In this document: positions 25,184 to 38,218 of the stretch, one piece after another
Layout of the letters: every line of letters begins with the position of its first letter
How positions within the stretch are numbered: the first letter of the stretch is position 1
Assembly (NCBI GenBank): GCA_014529385.2
Contig: CM043964.1
Location: 130,848,920 to 130,912,919, forward strand
DNA: 64,000 nucleotides
Direction of reading: 5' to 3'
Origin: Adiantum capillus-veneris
Taxonomy: Eukaryota; Streptophyta; Polypodiopsida; Polypodiales; Pteridaceae
Notes under the pieces: model-generated
The model's input: only the letters and a program-made list of their open reading frames with translations
Database searches by the model: none
Told to the model about the DNA's origin: nothing
Position numbers and translations under genes: made by a program

Positions 25184-28150
25184 TGAGAAGATAGGGGACC
25201 AAGCATGATATTCTCCACCCTCATCTTCTTATAAGCATCCTAACCTATCTTTATGAACTCCTAAGCCATCCTTAGCCAGTTGTGCCTAGGGACGGTGCCC
25301 CCCTTGGTCCTACCCTTGTTCTGACACCTTGCTAATTATAATGCCTTGAGCATCATCTTAGTAAGATTAAGAGGACACATCTTTGTCAAGTGGTCTACCT
25401 TGAATTTTGATTGCAATTTGAAGCAAGAGACCAACCATAAAAATCCATAGAATTGCTCTCCCATATTAGGTATCTCTAAGCAATGCAAGAGTCCAACCTA
25501 CCTTATGAAACTTTACCTTTGTTGCTCGACACTTTCAAAAACACATATTCTAATGCAAAACTTGCCTATAGAATTGGCTTCTAATGGTGCATGTCTTCTA
25601 ATACCAAATGACCTACACTTGGGCTATTGTGACTCAAAAAGAATCTAGCACTTAGTCTATGTACGAAAGTCCACATACTCTCCCCTTGTGAAGCAAGTAC
25701 CCATCTTTGATAGAAAAAAACTCATAACTACAATTCATCACTCAATAAAGTGGAACTACCTGTGGAGTCATCTATAACACTCTCTCTAGTGTAAGAGAGA
25801 TCTTACATTCTTACACGAATATGCACCTTATCATATGACTAATCATGCTCACAAGTATCGCAAATATATGCCAAAATTGACTCATAATCTCTGTAAAAAA
25901 GAGCATGGATTTCTAGCATGCAACTTAATGCATCAGGTACAACCTTGTACCATCCCTTTCACTACCATTGTCCATAGTTATATTCTTGTAGGTTTGATGT
26001 CAATCTAGCCTTGCAACCCTTGAAATCAATCTGAGTAGTGAACTACTTAGCACTCTCAGGGTGAAACGCTATCTTAACTTTGCAACACACAAATAATGTA
26101 GCTATGGCATAGTTCTCATTCATAAGTAAATTAGTTTTGAAATGTCAAAACGGATCTTTGCTTCATGTTCGATTGTTTTTTTAGAGGTATATGACTTTGA
26201 TTGTTGTGGCTTTCTTCTAGCTTGACTAGACTATCTTCTTTCTTGATTTGTGCTTTCATGGTGCGATGTCTATCCTTGGCATCTCTACATAGCATATAGG
26301 GTTGTGTCTTGTCACCTTTGGCCTTCATGGTAGCTTTGCTCCTACAAGTGTTGAGAACCAATCCATCCCACATGCTTGTTTGTTCATCTACCTTGGATCT
26401 TCAAACCAACTACGTCATTGACTCCGATATAATTGCTTGGGGAAAGCGCTTTCTTGGTCTTATATATACACGAGGATGCACAGATGGATAGAATGAGTCA
26501 AGCATGCAGTAATCAAGATAGGAACACTCACATCATGCACTAACTAAACCATACAAATCCTTGTATATTAATATTTAATCAATTTTTACCCTAAGCCCTT
26601 GAAAGTGTTATAAGATTTGATGATACCTTAAATAGGTTTCTATTGCCAACTTAGTATTATTGTGCTCCCCTAGTATTGATGAGAGGGCTTATTTCATGAG
26701 AAATCACGACAAAGTTACAAGGATATTTTCCTTACGATGTCACTTATTATCATGAGCACAACACAATGCCTTTATCAATGGACATACCCCTTTGTTGAAT
26801 GCACCATCCTTTATCTTCATACTCTCAAATAGAAATCAACTAAAGCAATTGCAAATGTCATTAGTCCTATGTAGGTATTGCACAAGTCTAGCAACTCTGT
26901 TAAATATTCACATAAGGAGTTTTCAAAGGAGCTTGAGCCTGCTCAAGCATTATTTGGCCTACCTTTGAAAGAATTTAGATAAGTAATTGCCATGGAATAA
27001 CAATTTTATACTTCATTTCTTTTGTTTCTATTAGTTGTACTTATGTTGTCTATTGGACATGTTTCCTTTAAAGGGTTTTTGTTTTGGACATCGTAACAAT
27101 ACGAAAAAAAATCTTACCAAAGTCCCTTAAAGGCATACAAGTGACTTTTTGCTAGCAAGGCTAATGTTATTGTACCTTTCTTGTTAGATGTCCTTTCAAT
27201 TAGGAGGCCATTGCTTCTTATCTAGTCGCAATGTGGTCCATCACGTTGCTCCAAGGTTTACTTCACCATACTTAGCTATAGATACTAAAGTGGAAAGGTC
27301 AAAATCTCTTTGATTGTGGGGAGATTGTTAGTTCAATATTTGCCATAAGTTAAAGAGATTTTCAAGATAGGAGTCTCGATCATGTGCATGATAATGTGTA
27401 TATTCCTAGAAAGAAACCATACAAACATCACTAACGTGATTCGTTTATTTAGTCATTGTACGTGGCCAAGAGTTTGCTTCAATCAAATTAGAGAGCAATT
27501 TGAAGATGTATTTGGTATCTAAGTGCACTCCAATGCAACCTACACAACGTCAAAGGCAACATAGTAGAGGTATAACTTACTCAAAAAGGAATGCACAAGT
27601 GTTGTGCAAGGTGTTGGGTTAAACCTCTCACCTCAGACCCATTGCATTAAAAAGGCGTTACAAAGCAAACAATGGTTCAAGGTGTGGTGTTGATAAACAT
27701 ATATACATATCTGATTTTGTGCTTTCCATTGCTCACATATGGCATGCTGATGAAAATCACTTGTTTACTAAATAAGCCTTATTGGTGACCAGTTCTGCAA
27801 CTTCCAGAACAAGGCCTTGTCCAAAATTTAATTAAGGAATGCAACCTTTGGTGCAATCCTCTGTATATCAGTTATAGTATGGAATGCTAATTTTCTCCAA
27901 CTCTAGCCACCACAAAAGCCAGAGCCTACGGTGCTATCCCGACTTCGTGAAAGAGGTTCCGTTTCCATGAGACATGTTGCTCAAGCAATGCTATACGTAT
28001 TGATTCCACAGCGTCATGAAGCTGCCACTTTCCTCACTTCTTGAAGGGATGCTATACATACATCTCTTGGGCAGCATCATAGAGATGCTATTTCCTTTTC
28101 TTCCCAAGCAATGGTGCACAATGCGCGATTAGCAAACGGCATGTGCTGTG
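25184..28150. other. Non-coding mosaic, no gene recognised
   Basis: AT-rich sequence with only short frames. At about 27313-27330, GATTGTGGGGAGATTGTTAG resembles a polypurine tract joined to a copia LTR start, so LTR remnants may be present, but no pol domain is readable on either strand. Confidence 0.35.
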
Positions 28151-28154
28151 ACAT

Positions 28155-28478
28155 ACAGATTCTAGGGAGCCGAGGTTATTGAATAGTACAGGAGCTCATT
28201 CTAGATGTCCGCAACCCCCGGTAACCACCAATGGCCGCAATCTTGCTGCCGCACATTCAGTTGTTGAGGATACCAATAGACACTCAGATGTGCATCCTTT
28301 CTATATGCGGAGAGCTTCATAACGTCGAGCACATGAACATGTACTTTTATCATTCCCAGGACTTCTTCTAGAGCTCGCATCTCATTTGGATATGTGGGCA
28401 GATCAGACTTGTCGTTTGCTGGCTCTGTCTTGTCTTCACAATGCCCGCCCGAATTCCATCGCCCTCCCCTGGAAGTAG
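28155..28478 (+). pseudogene. Unidentified coding-like segment
   Basis: One plus frame stays protein-like for about 105 codons with a single in-frame TAA at 28320-28322. Legible pieces are NGRNLAAAHSVVEDTN, HVLLSFPGLLLELASHLD and WADQTCRLLALSCLHNAR, and it ends at a TAG at 28476. The second half looks like an amphipathic helical region. No family is recognised; it may be an exon of a decayed gene. Confidence 0.3.
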
Positions 28479-28897
28479 GAAAGAAGATTAAGCCATCTTA
28501 AATAGAAATGATTAAGATGGGTTTTTGCACCTATCAGAAGTCACACTGCAAAATAGCTAGTGCAATCCCTGTCTTTTACCTGAAATGCTACGGAGAGTAT
28601 GTCCGAAAAAAGACACGTGTTTCATGTGGATCTACATGCCTATCGACCCATTGAGCCCATGTACAGAGAACTTGTTTGTAAGCAATCATCATGTCAAGTT
28701 GGGCGTGGACCTTGTCACCTTCTTGAAAACGATTCTCTCTGTTTTGCAAAAACTCAATTCAATCCAGAAACCTTCACAATGCCATTCTCTCTCAAAAACA
28801 CCCACGATGCCCTCAAAAAAAGATGAGCACCCCATTCTCGACCTAACACAGCAGCTCCCTGGAGATTGTGTCAATAATGTAATCTCGGCAGTATGCG

Positions 28898-29176
28898 CAG
28901 TAAACTCAGCACATCAGAGACCACATAGCTGCTCAAACACCTGCATGCTGCACATTGTACCTGCTATAACATCCCTGCAATGTTGAAATCGAACATGTCT
29001 GTGCAGTAAACTCAGCACATCAGAGAATCAATAACTGCTCGAACACCTCCTCGTGATGCTCTGTACCTGCTATAATACCCCTGCCTTGCGCAGTAATCTC
29101 GACACAGATGACCTGCCTGCGCAGTAATCTCAACACAGATAACCCGCCTGTGCAGTAATCTTGACTCAGATAACCA
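28898..29176 (+). repeat. Nested tandem repeats with AGTAA(A/T)CTC core
   Basis: A block of about 100 bp beginning GCAGTAAACTCAGCACATCA occurs at about 28898 and again at about 29003. A 31-bp unit follows in three copies (29087-29117, 29118-29148, 29149-29176), each with the core GCAGTAATCTCGACACAG or a close variant. The same core recurs singly near 29427, 24640, 24660, 24845 and 24868. Confidence 0.8.
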
Positions 29177-29687
29177 GAGAAAAGCCCTAAACCTGCATGA
29201 CTATGTGTGAGTTGAGGCAAGATCTCTGCCTTGCTGAAAACTGACATGCCAAAAAGTAATCGAAGGAGGCAAACCCAGACAAGCTCACCATGCCAATGCT
29301 GAAAGCTTGATGGGAGGCTGAGCATACTTCCTAAACCTGCTTCAGCATGCGAAACCAGCCCCTAGGCGCCATTGCAATTGTGTGGCCTCCCCTTGTGATT
29401 GACTCTGAAGGTGCTGTCTCTGCGCAGTAATCTCGACACAACTCGAACACCTGTCGAGACTGTGTGTAATTTGCTAGTGCTGCGCAAGGGCCAGTTGGAG
29501 TCAAGGCGCGCTCTGGCACACACAGGTCTCTCGCATTTGCGCCACTTTCTCTCCCTGCACAGGGTCCCTGCCTCGCGTCGCTTTCGCTAGTATTGGCCTT
29601 TTTCGGTGTCAATAATTAACCTACGCAGAGCCTTCCCTTTTCGCCTGCACCCAATATTTGATAGGCCTTAAAACAATCAACGGCTAA

Positions 29688-29742
29688 TTTCACTCCCACC
29701 TTTGATCCCTTGAGTTGGACCCCGTGTTACATATAGACGAGG
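29688..29742 (-). repeat. Right copy of a 55-bp inverted repeat
   Basis: Exact reverse complement of 24536-24590, about 5.1 kb away. The stretch that follows (29743-30920) contains CA- and CT-rich tracts and AT-rich sequence with no recognisable gene. Confidence 0.85.
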
Positions 29743-30933
29743 CAAAACCCCCCACACACACACGTGGCTCATTTTGTCTCTACGCTCCTGACTCGGACCT
29801 ACAATCGAGCTTCCTTTGTTGTGGATTCACACTCTCACACACACCTACTAGCAGGCCTGAATTGCGCTCTCTCATTCGCTGCTTTGGCTCACCAACAGTG
29901 AACATCATTTGATGTCCACACACACACACTCGCACTCTCTCGCATGCTCTTTGCCAGATGGTTGTCAGCTGCCACACAAGCGCGCTCTCTCTCTAGTCTC
30001 TCTCCGCTGCCATGTCAACACTGCCAGGTCCCACGGCTCCTACCACAGACAATAAGCAGGTAAGGTGCAATAATTTTTTTTAAAACAAGTGATAAAATCA
30101 CGAGGCCTGCTCAAAATCGGTAGATTGGTCATAAGATAAAATCTAGTGTGCTTCAAATAAAAATCTTATTTTTAATTGGTTAAATCATTTGGAGGATCGT
30201 AGCTAGATTTAAGGCTTGCCTTGAAGAAAACTTAAATGCTTCAAATGTTGACCTAAAAGTCGGGAAAGATTAATTGCGTCCTTTTTTCTATGGTTAGAAT
30301 ATTTTTTTGGCAAGCACTTACCATAATAGAGATGTGGAAAGAGGGGCGACTAAACCTTGGATGGTATTCAAAGTTCACAATGATAAATGTACAATATATC
30401 AAGAGCTAAGCACATGTATTTTGGAACATTCAAATAGCAAAGAAACATGACTATCCATCCTCAATGTTTTCATTGCAAGTCAAGCTAGTTTTGGATCAAT
30501 AGTCAAAAAATTTAAAACACTCTGCAAGCATTTTCAAAGTTTTAAAATGGTCATTGTCCACCAGGATACAAAAGATCGAGCCTTATATGTGCACGGCAAA
30601 ACAACTGAGTTTTTTATTTATCAATGCATGTCCAAAAAAGTATACTAATAATGCTATTGCAAAAGATTACATGACCACAAAAGGGTGATAATAATGACAT
30701 ACATAGAGCATTTGTGCTTGCATTCCGAGCAGGACACATTCTTGAGAGAGAGCTCCTCATATGGAGTTTTTAGTACTAGAGACAACATTGTCAGACAATA
30801 GAATCAAGAAGAACAATATGTTGAGAATCCACAAGAATCACTCAATAAAAGGGACATAAGAATCAATCTCGATAGAAGCCTTCAGAAGGTTTAGTTGTAC
30901 ATCAAGAATCATCCAAGATTTCGTGGAAGGTCC

Positions 30934-31326
30934 TCAAGACTAAGTGACACGGATCATTTAAGACGGGGGGGTGAGGGGATCAATCGACGAGAACTCCACG
31001 CGCGATCGTCGAGGTGTTCTGGGTCGTAGATGTCTTATTAAAACTAAACCCGACCAAGGGCCCCGTCCGGGTTTAGTTCTAGGCTGTCCAGGTTTATCGT
31101 TTATATCATTGTGTAAAACAGCTCTGGTTTCAAATGTGTGCGGGCGAGCGTAGTGATTAGCCCATGCTTCAAAAAGCATTGAGGGGCGACATTCTGGGTT
31201 CAAACCCCCGCCTCCCAACAACGCCACCATTTTTTGGGTGGACTTGCCCACCTCGAGATCCCCGCCATCGTCCTTCACCGTCGATCCCTTTACCCACCCC
31301 CACGTCCCATCCTGTGTCACTTAGTG
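30934..31326 (+). mobile_element. Small element with inverted ends and tRNA-like promoter
   Basis: ACTAAGTGACAC at 30939-30950 and its exact reverse complement at 31314-31325 mark the ends, and weaker complementarity continues inward (GGGGGTG and GGGATC blocks). A 13-bp direct repeat TCGTGGAAGGTCC flanks the unit (30921-30933 and 31327-31339), as in a target-site duplication. Inside, TAGTGATTAGCCCATG (31151-31166) and GGTTCAAACCC (31198-31208) are spaced like RNA polymerase III A and B boxes, as in a tRNA-derived SINE. Inverted ends and a pol III promoter do not usually occur together, so either the SINE or the MITE reading may be wrong. Confidence 0.45.
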
Positions 31327-31339
31327 TCGTGGAAGGTCC

Positions 31340-33900
31340 AGTGACCGGCAGCTCGCTTGCCGATTTGTTCATTTCTTCTTTCTCATCCCCATTACAAGTT
31401 CCCTGTCTTTCCCATTGACTTTATGTGCATGTGTCAGCTTGCATGCCCTTAACGCTCCATCTCCCTCCCCATTCTACAGACGGTTGAACTTGTGAGCTCC
31501 ATACTGCCCGTCCCTACCTTTCACTGCTCCGCCACAAGCTTAGTCCGCTACATGCACTATTGTGTGCATGGTTTCTTTGGTTAAATGCTGCTGCTATTTC
31601 GCTTCTCAGTAGGTCAAAGCACCCACACAGGGGATGTGTTGAGAAGCAACTAGGCGTGTTCCCACACACACTTCTACACATGCAGGAAGAGGGGAAGGAG
31701 GCGGCCGAACATTCCATGGGAATAAAAAGAGCTCTCTCTCTCTCTCTCTCTCTCTCACCCACCCACCCACCCACCAAGAGAGAGACGATTGGAGTGTTGC
31801 AGGTGTTGCATGCTTTCCGCAGCCTCGTGCAGGCACCATACACCTGGAAAACTTGGCAAGAAGGGGCTCAAAACAACGCCACAGCTTGCCTCAGGTTTGG
31901 TGGAAGTCTAGACTTCATGACTCCGGCAATCCAAGACGAACGAGGTGATGCCCTAGACTTCCAAAACGAGTGCAAGACATCCACCACCATCTGCTAGGTG
32001 TGCAGATTAAAAGGATGTTGATGCATGCCCTCTCATGCCCATGCACATCATTGTAAACTACGTCACCTTGCATCTCATCCTCCTCCTCACCGTCCCCTAG
32101 CTCTCCGTCCTCCCGAGATGCCTGTACAAAGCCATGCCATACCCCACAAACGCCAAGCATAGGCGCGTACATGGATCTGAAAAAACATACAGAGTTGTTG
32201 TTGAATAGCCAAAGTAGAGCTAGTTTGGTGTAGCAGGGCACTGAAGGGTGGCGTTGCGGCATCATCAGGCTCACAAGTGTATGAGAGAGCCAAAAGGTTA
32301 ATAAATGGGTCATATCTTTTCTTTTGGGTTACTAGAGGTGAATCCCGGCTATGGAAAGGAGAAAGCAAAGCAAATGAAAGCGATGGATTGGGGCGCTCAG
32401 CCAGGTAGGCAATCACAGAGCTTGATGTGCATTCGAGGACAAGGGCACGGACCAGTGCTGAGAAAGGTCCATTGTGCGGGTGCCATGGCGGCACCACCTG
32501 CAAGGGATTGGGGCGGCAAAATCCAGGCATGGCTCGTCGAGGGCAGGGGCATAGGCCAATGCTGAGCAAGGCCAGGAGCGGTGCTGCATATTTCGAGTAG
32601 CTACATTGCTTTTGAATTTTTTTTCAACAACTGTTGGGGCCAAGGAAGATGCAGGGCACGAACCACACAGAGGCAAGGGCTCAGAGCGGACAGGGGAGAC
32701 AGTTGGTATAGGAACAAATGACAGTCGAGAGCTGGAGAGGGCGGAGAGTGCACAAACAAGTTTCAGCATAGAGGGGACAGAGGAGACATCCGGCATGGAG
32801 GGACTGATAGATGGGACATTTAATTTTTCGGTCTCACAAAGATTCCAATAGTGAATGGAGTCATCCATACATAGAGCTTTGCAAGTGTCAAAAACCCGAA
32901 GTTCATGATTTTTTAGATATCTTAATGTGTAATGAACGTTCACTATCTCATTCCACCAATAAAACACCATTAAATTTTTTGCATTTTTAATAAAACCACC
33001 TCTCCTTTTTCATTAACAACAATAAAAAAATCTTACATTTTAAAAAAACATCTCCTTTTTCATTAGCAACAAGTGATAAAATCACCAGGCCTGCCAGGCA
33101 TGATAAAAATTTCTTTTTGACATGCAAATTTTCAAGCCCCTTTTGCAATCAACTTATATAATTTGTCATATATAACGTTAACTTAAAGATATAAATACAA
33201 AAAATGATAGGCAATTTTCAGATTGTTTTGATAGGCAAAATAGCCCTTGACAAAAAAAAAAGGCAAAATAGCCCTTGACAAAAAAAAAAAAGGCGTCAAT
33301 TTTAGGCCTTGATTTGAAGTTAGATCCCACTTTAAAATCACTACATCTCTAAGCTTTTTGAAAAAAAACATAAGCACAGAGAATTGAATTAAAAAAGCAC
33401 CCTTAAGGTCTACACCCTAAGCTTTAGATCTCTATGCTTTACACCCCACTTTAAAAATTCTACATTTTTAAGCTCTAGAGCCTTTTTTACAAATTTAGAA
33501 CTGTAGATCCTTAAGTTGTAAATCCCACTTTAAAAGCTTTAAAGTTCTAAGTTCTAAAATTCTAGCATCTCTAGGTGACCCTCCTCCTACTTGTGGATCC
33601 ATGTAACATTTTCACTTTCTTTAATTCAAAGTTTTACCTTCTAATAAAAAAAAAACTCTAGGTACTCATTAGATCATTGGAGACCTTACTTTAAAAGTTC
33701 TACATCTTCAAGTTCTAAACTTAGCTTTAAAATCTTTAAAAATAAAAATAAAAATCCTTTAAAGGTTATAGCTCTAAATGATAAATTCCTTCCATAAAGT
33801 TTTAAATAATAAAAATGACAACTTTAATCTATTACCTCAAGTTTCAAAGGATGAACTAAATTCTCAAAATGAAAAGGTGAGTAAAGAACTTCTCAAATTT
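31340..33900. other. Non-coding stretch, no gene supported
   Basis: 31340-32600 is more GC-rich with several overlapping open frames on both strands, none showing a domain; a short CT array lies at 31733-31756. 32600-33900 becomes AT-rich with runs of CTTTAAAA and TCTAAG words. I see no gene. Confidence 0.4.
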
Positions 33901-33912
33901 CAAAATGAAAAG

Positions 33913-34514
33913 GTGACTCTTGGATTTGTGGAGCCTCTAAGGCTTTATCATTTAACATGTAAGGCTGTCAAAGTTTCATGCTTTCAAAGGCATTGGGCAA
34001 CCAAGACTCAAAACATGTCCATCATTAGATTTACACAATTCATTTCAATGAGTACCCACTATCTTATTTCAACTAATCAACATTTTTGACCTATCAAAAA
34101 ATGCTTAAAATACAACTAAACCTTTTTCCTATTTTAGTCAGCAAAAAAAGAAAGCAACGCTATAGCCTTGCCCTTTGGGCAGGCCAAAAAGTGACTCTTG
34201 GGATTTGTGGAGCCTCTAAGCTTTATCATTTAACATATAAGGTTGTCAACTTTTCATGCTTTCTAAGGCATTGGGCAACACAAAATCTTTTTTTTGATAT
34301 ATGCCAGTTCATTTCATTTTTCAAAACTCAAGACATGTCCATCATTAGATTTACACACTCTTCATTTCAATGAGTGCGCACTATCTTATTTCAACCAATC
34401 AACATTTTAAGTCTATCAAAAAATACTTGAAAATACAACTCAATTTTATTCCTATTTTAGTCAGCAAAAAGAGAAGTGATCTCTATAGCCTTTGCCCTTT
34501 GGGCATGCCAAAAA
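33913..34514 (+). repeat. Tandem duplication of about 280-320 bp
   Basis: Copy 1 (33913-34190) and copy 2 (34191-34514) both begin GTGACTCTTGG, share ATTTGTGGAGCCTCTAAG, TTCATGCTTTC and ACATGTCCATCATTAGATTT, and end with GCCCTTTGGGCAGGCC or a close variant. Copy 2 carries an insertion of about 35 bp. Confidence 0.85.
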
Positions 34515-34544
34515 GGGAAACCATCACTAAGGCCTCCCCCCTTT

Positions 34545-35250
34545 GGGACAGGCCAATAAAATTGCTTTATCAAAAATCAAATAAAATAAACAAATCAATT
34601 TTAAAAAAAGGTTTTAAAAATCACGAAAAAACATAAAAAATAATAATAATACAAAAGAAGAAAGCAAAAATCCAAAAAAGGGATTTTAAAAAAAGCCTTA
34701 TAAAAATAAAAAAGGATTAAAAATTTAAAAAAATAGAAAAGTTTTAAAAAAAAAGAAAATCTCATAGAAAATTCATTAAAAAATAAAAAATTTGATATGA
34801 TAATTCACATAAACACAAAAAAGAGTAAAAAAATCATAAAGAATCAAAATGTGGCCGAAAAATTCCCAATAAATCATAAAAATTTCATAAAACCTTCAAA
34901 AAATTCCATAAAAATTCAGAAATTCACAAAAAATTAATTAAAAATCAAAACTTTCTCAAAAAAATTATAAAAATACTAAAAAAATTAGAAAATTCAAAAT
35001 TTCACAAAAAATTAATAAAATTAAAAAGAAAGTCGTCGAACGAGCCAGAAAGACCCAGAAAAGCAAAAAAACAAGACCGAAAGAGTCACAAACCGAGTAA
35101 ACTGCGCAAAAGCGAGCAAGTAAAAAAAAAGTGAATCCGAGAAAATTACACACCACAAAGCGAATCAGATCAGCCGAAAAAAGCGAGCAAAACGGTCAAC
35201 TCGAAGTAGTGATGCGATAGACAAGTTTCTTAATTTGTCAAAATCAAACC
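34545..35250 (+). other. A-rich leader-like region
   Basis: The plus strand is dominated by A with few T, then changes near 35030 to a mixed purine-rich stretch (GAACGAGCCAGAAAGACC) before the gag-like frame at 35270. This looks like the untranslated leader of the polyprotein downstream. No primer site or LTR is recognised. Confidence 0.35.
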
Positions 35251-35269
35251 AAAAATCAACCACTCACAT

Positions 35270-38086
35270 GTGATTGCACATTACGCTAGTACGAGGAGCA
35301 GAAATTCTGCTAATCGCTACCAAAATCTGCTAGGAGACAGTTTCGCAAAACAAGTCGACATGGACTCAAATCGAGTCGAGAATTCATGTACATCAGAGCA
35401 AGCCAGTAGTAGTGGCAACATCGGTACAAGTACAACAAAGCAAATTTTACAGCTATATGGCTACAATGGAGATAAAGTCTCATATGTAGATTCAGAAGGC
35501 CATAGATACCTGATGAGCAGCAAAAGCAGCACAGGAGCCAAGATCCTATTGATAAGAGTAAAGCCAGATCTAGAAAACTCCCAAATGTTCACAGACTTCA
35601 GTGGAGCCAAGTATTGCAAGCTCAAAGACAAAGTGCAGATAGAAGTTCAAAAAGTTAACCCAAATGTTTATCCAAAAATCTGCACAAATCAGGAAAACAT
35701 ACAGTTGGTGCATATGCAATCAGGGTCATTGTACATGGATTACAGTGGTCAAATATATAGTCGAGAACCAGAAATGGAAGATCTTATAGATGAACCAATA
35801 GGAGCCAGCCTAATTGGGGAACCAAGCCAAAGACGATACAAAGGTCAAGACGGAGCAATCTACAGCTTGATGCTTAGTGTTATAAAAGAAAATGCCTACA
35901 ACTTGGCCAGCATAGAAGCAAAAACTTCTCAGCAAGAGCTTGACATGACATAACCAATTGAAATACCACTAGTCATTGCATATTGCTCAGATTGTGGACA
36001 AAATGGTGGACATTTTTTTGAAGATTGCCCAAGAAATCTAGACAACAAGGACACATCAATCGCAAAGCAAGGTATAGAGAAAACTGGAAATGCAAATCTC
36101 GATGTAAGTGCATTTAACTCATCACTTTTAATGCAATCAGATGATCCTGCATTACCATTAGAAGCACCAATAAAAGCACAACAAGTTCAAAATGAGCATA
36201 AAGATGCACAGACACTTGAAAAACTTAAAATTGATTTTTTGAACAACAAATTCCTGCATGAATATTGTCAAGGTGTCTAGATATCACCGAATGATGAAAA
36301 GACTGTTAGGTTTGCAAATGATTGTGCATCCACTGTCACAAGTGTGCAATCATTCACGAGTCTAAGGGACACATCAAACATAATGATGTTAGCTTTGTAT
36401 GGTACACATAATTCATATGCACACTTTGTAGACCAAAGAGGAAAATTGTACAAAAAGGATCAACCAGTGTTTGAGTGGTCCACATACTAGCTCATAGAAG
36501 TGCGTCCAGTGATAGATAAAAAAGGATGGTTCATTTTTTAGGAAAGAATCTATTATAGCCCATCCTCTCTAGAGCTGAAGGATATTACCCGAGTGAACCC
36601 AGAAATATGTTCAGAGCCAAACTCTCCTCCATCAAAAATCAAGCTTCGATGTTATAACCCAACGAGCATATACTTTGATCATAACAGTCGTAGATATAGA
36701 CAAGAGTCTAGCATCTATGATGCCTTGGGTCCTGAAATCACAGAAGCTTATATCATAGGAGACCCATTAGATAGACAATATCAGGACAAAGATAATGCTA
36801 TCTATAGCTTGACTTGGAGAATAATTTGTTATGTTTCACGAAGATACATAAGAAACTATGTAGAAGGTTTACATATGCCAAACATCAAACAATGCTACCC
36901 AAAGTGTACCTTCACAGTCCCAAGAGGTAAAACTAAACCAGAGCCAAACAATTTTGATCTCTTATAATGAAGCAGGCTATAATGATCACCCTAGGAAGGG
37001 GGGAACTATAAATTCATCAATCTTAGCTCTTGTACCAGGAACCGCAATAACAGTTAGAAGCCCTAGAGCCTCTAGCCAACAAACCCCTTCAAAGCAAAAA
37101 CCATTCAAAGATCATATGGTTTCTGAAAGTTTTGAATTGACCCAGATCCCATTAGAGTCTATAGATAAATACCTCTATGAAGATCATCAAGGACAAAAGT
37201 TTCAGCTGATCTCCACAAGTCAAAGCCAAAAGCCCACAAATCCAATAGTGTTCAAACAATTACATGTGACCAAGCTCACATATGCATATCAAGATGCACA
37301 CGGTAACCAATATCAACAAGAGCATGACCTTGTACAAACCCTTATGGATGGTATGAGTGAAGTCAAAGACTATCTGAAGATGATGAAAAGCCTTAAGCTG
37401 CCAGAAAAGGTGTTAGAAAATTCAAAATCAATGAAAGCTAAAGTCCAGAGATGCAGGTGGAGAATGCTTACTAATTGCAAAAAGGTGCAATATCACAGTC
37501 ATACGAGTCAAAATCAATTGAAGCAAGTGATAAAAGCAAAGAAAATGCAGATAAAGTTCAACCAAAGGATGTTGCCATAGCAAAAGAAGTCAATTCAGAC
37601 ACAAATCCTGAGATCAAGTGCAACATTGTTGGTGAAAATGAAGAAAAGTTGTCAAGAGAAGTAAAACTAGATTTTCAGTTAGACAAGAACCTCATGTCTT
37701 TTCACACTTGGAAAAGATGTGACCAACCACAACTGGAAGATGCTCTTGCATTCGTTGACAAATCTGGAGACAAACGAGCAGAATGCTGGGGAATCATCTC
37801 CAACACCATTGAAGTAAGTTCATAGATAATCATAGCTCAATTTCACGTGATCACAGCAAAAGATATGCCAAATGACATCATAATGGGAATGCTAATGGCC
37901 CAGAAGATGTTAGAGATACAGAATGTAAACATGACGGAGTCATCACAGATAACAAAGAATAGAGATCAAGACTGGTCACTTGCGGACGACATCACAAAGT
38001 CCTCAAGCGCAATTCAAATGGAAGATCTTATTGAAGATGATTCCTCTCCATCGAATAGAACTTCAGTAGAGCTTAAAGAAAATTAA
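35270..38086 (+). pseudogene. Gag-like polyprotein with duplicated modules, CCHC knuckle and protease remnant
   Basis: One plus frame spans this region, with TAA at 35951 and TAG at 36278, 36488, 36539 and 37823, plus one out-and-back frame excursion at about 36965-37480. It contains a module of about 150 residues (35435-35890); a knuckle near 35980 (CSDCGQNGGHFFEDC); and a second copy of the module (36385-36835). Shared features, in order, are an LYG strand, Y-x-D-x-x-G-x-x-Y, an I-x-V-x-P strand, VNP, another Y-x-D-x-x-x-x-x-Y, and a (D/E)P...RxYxxxDxAIYSL end. A third, shorter region (37140-37350) repeats the same motif (YEDHQGQKF, YQDAHGNQY). The 37760-37910 part ends like a retroviral-type aspartic protease (FHVITAKDMPNDIIMGM). 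No RT follows. The repeated module is not one I recognise. Confidence 0.6.
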
Positions 38087-38218
38087 GCAATAGGAACTCC
38101 AAATATCAATCACTCATTTCTAGCTAATTCAGCTCATGAAAGTCAGATTGGAAAACAGGGTCTCAAGCCACTCTCCACAGAGACACAATTAGATCCAGAT
38201 GCGACCACAAGATGCGAC

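Noticed and set aside
31560-32970. Several 80-185 codon frames on both strands
   Set aside because: Overlapping frames on both strands, no domain, no splice pattern and ordinary composition for GC-richer non-coding DNA.
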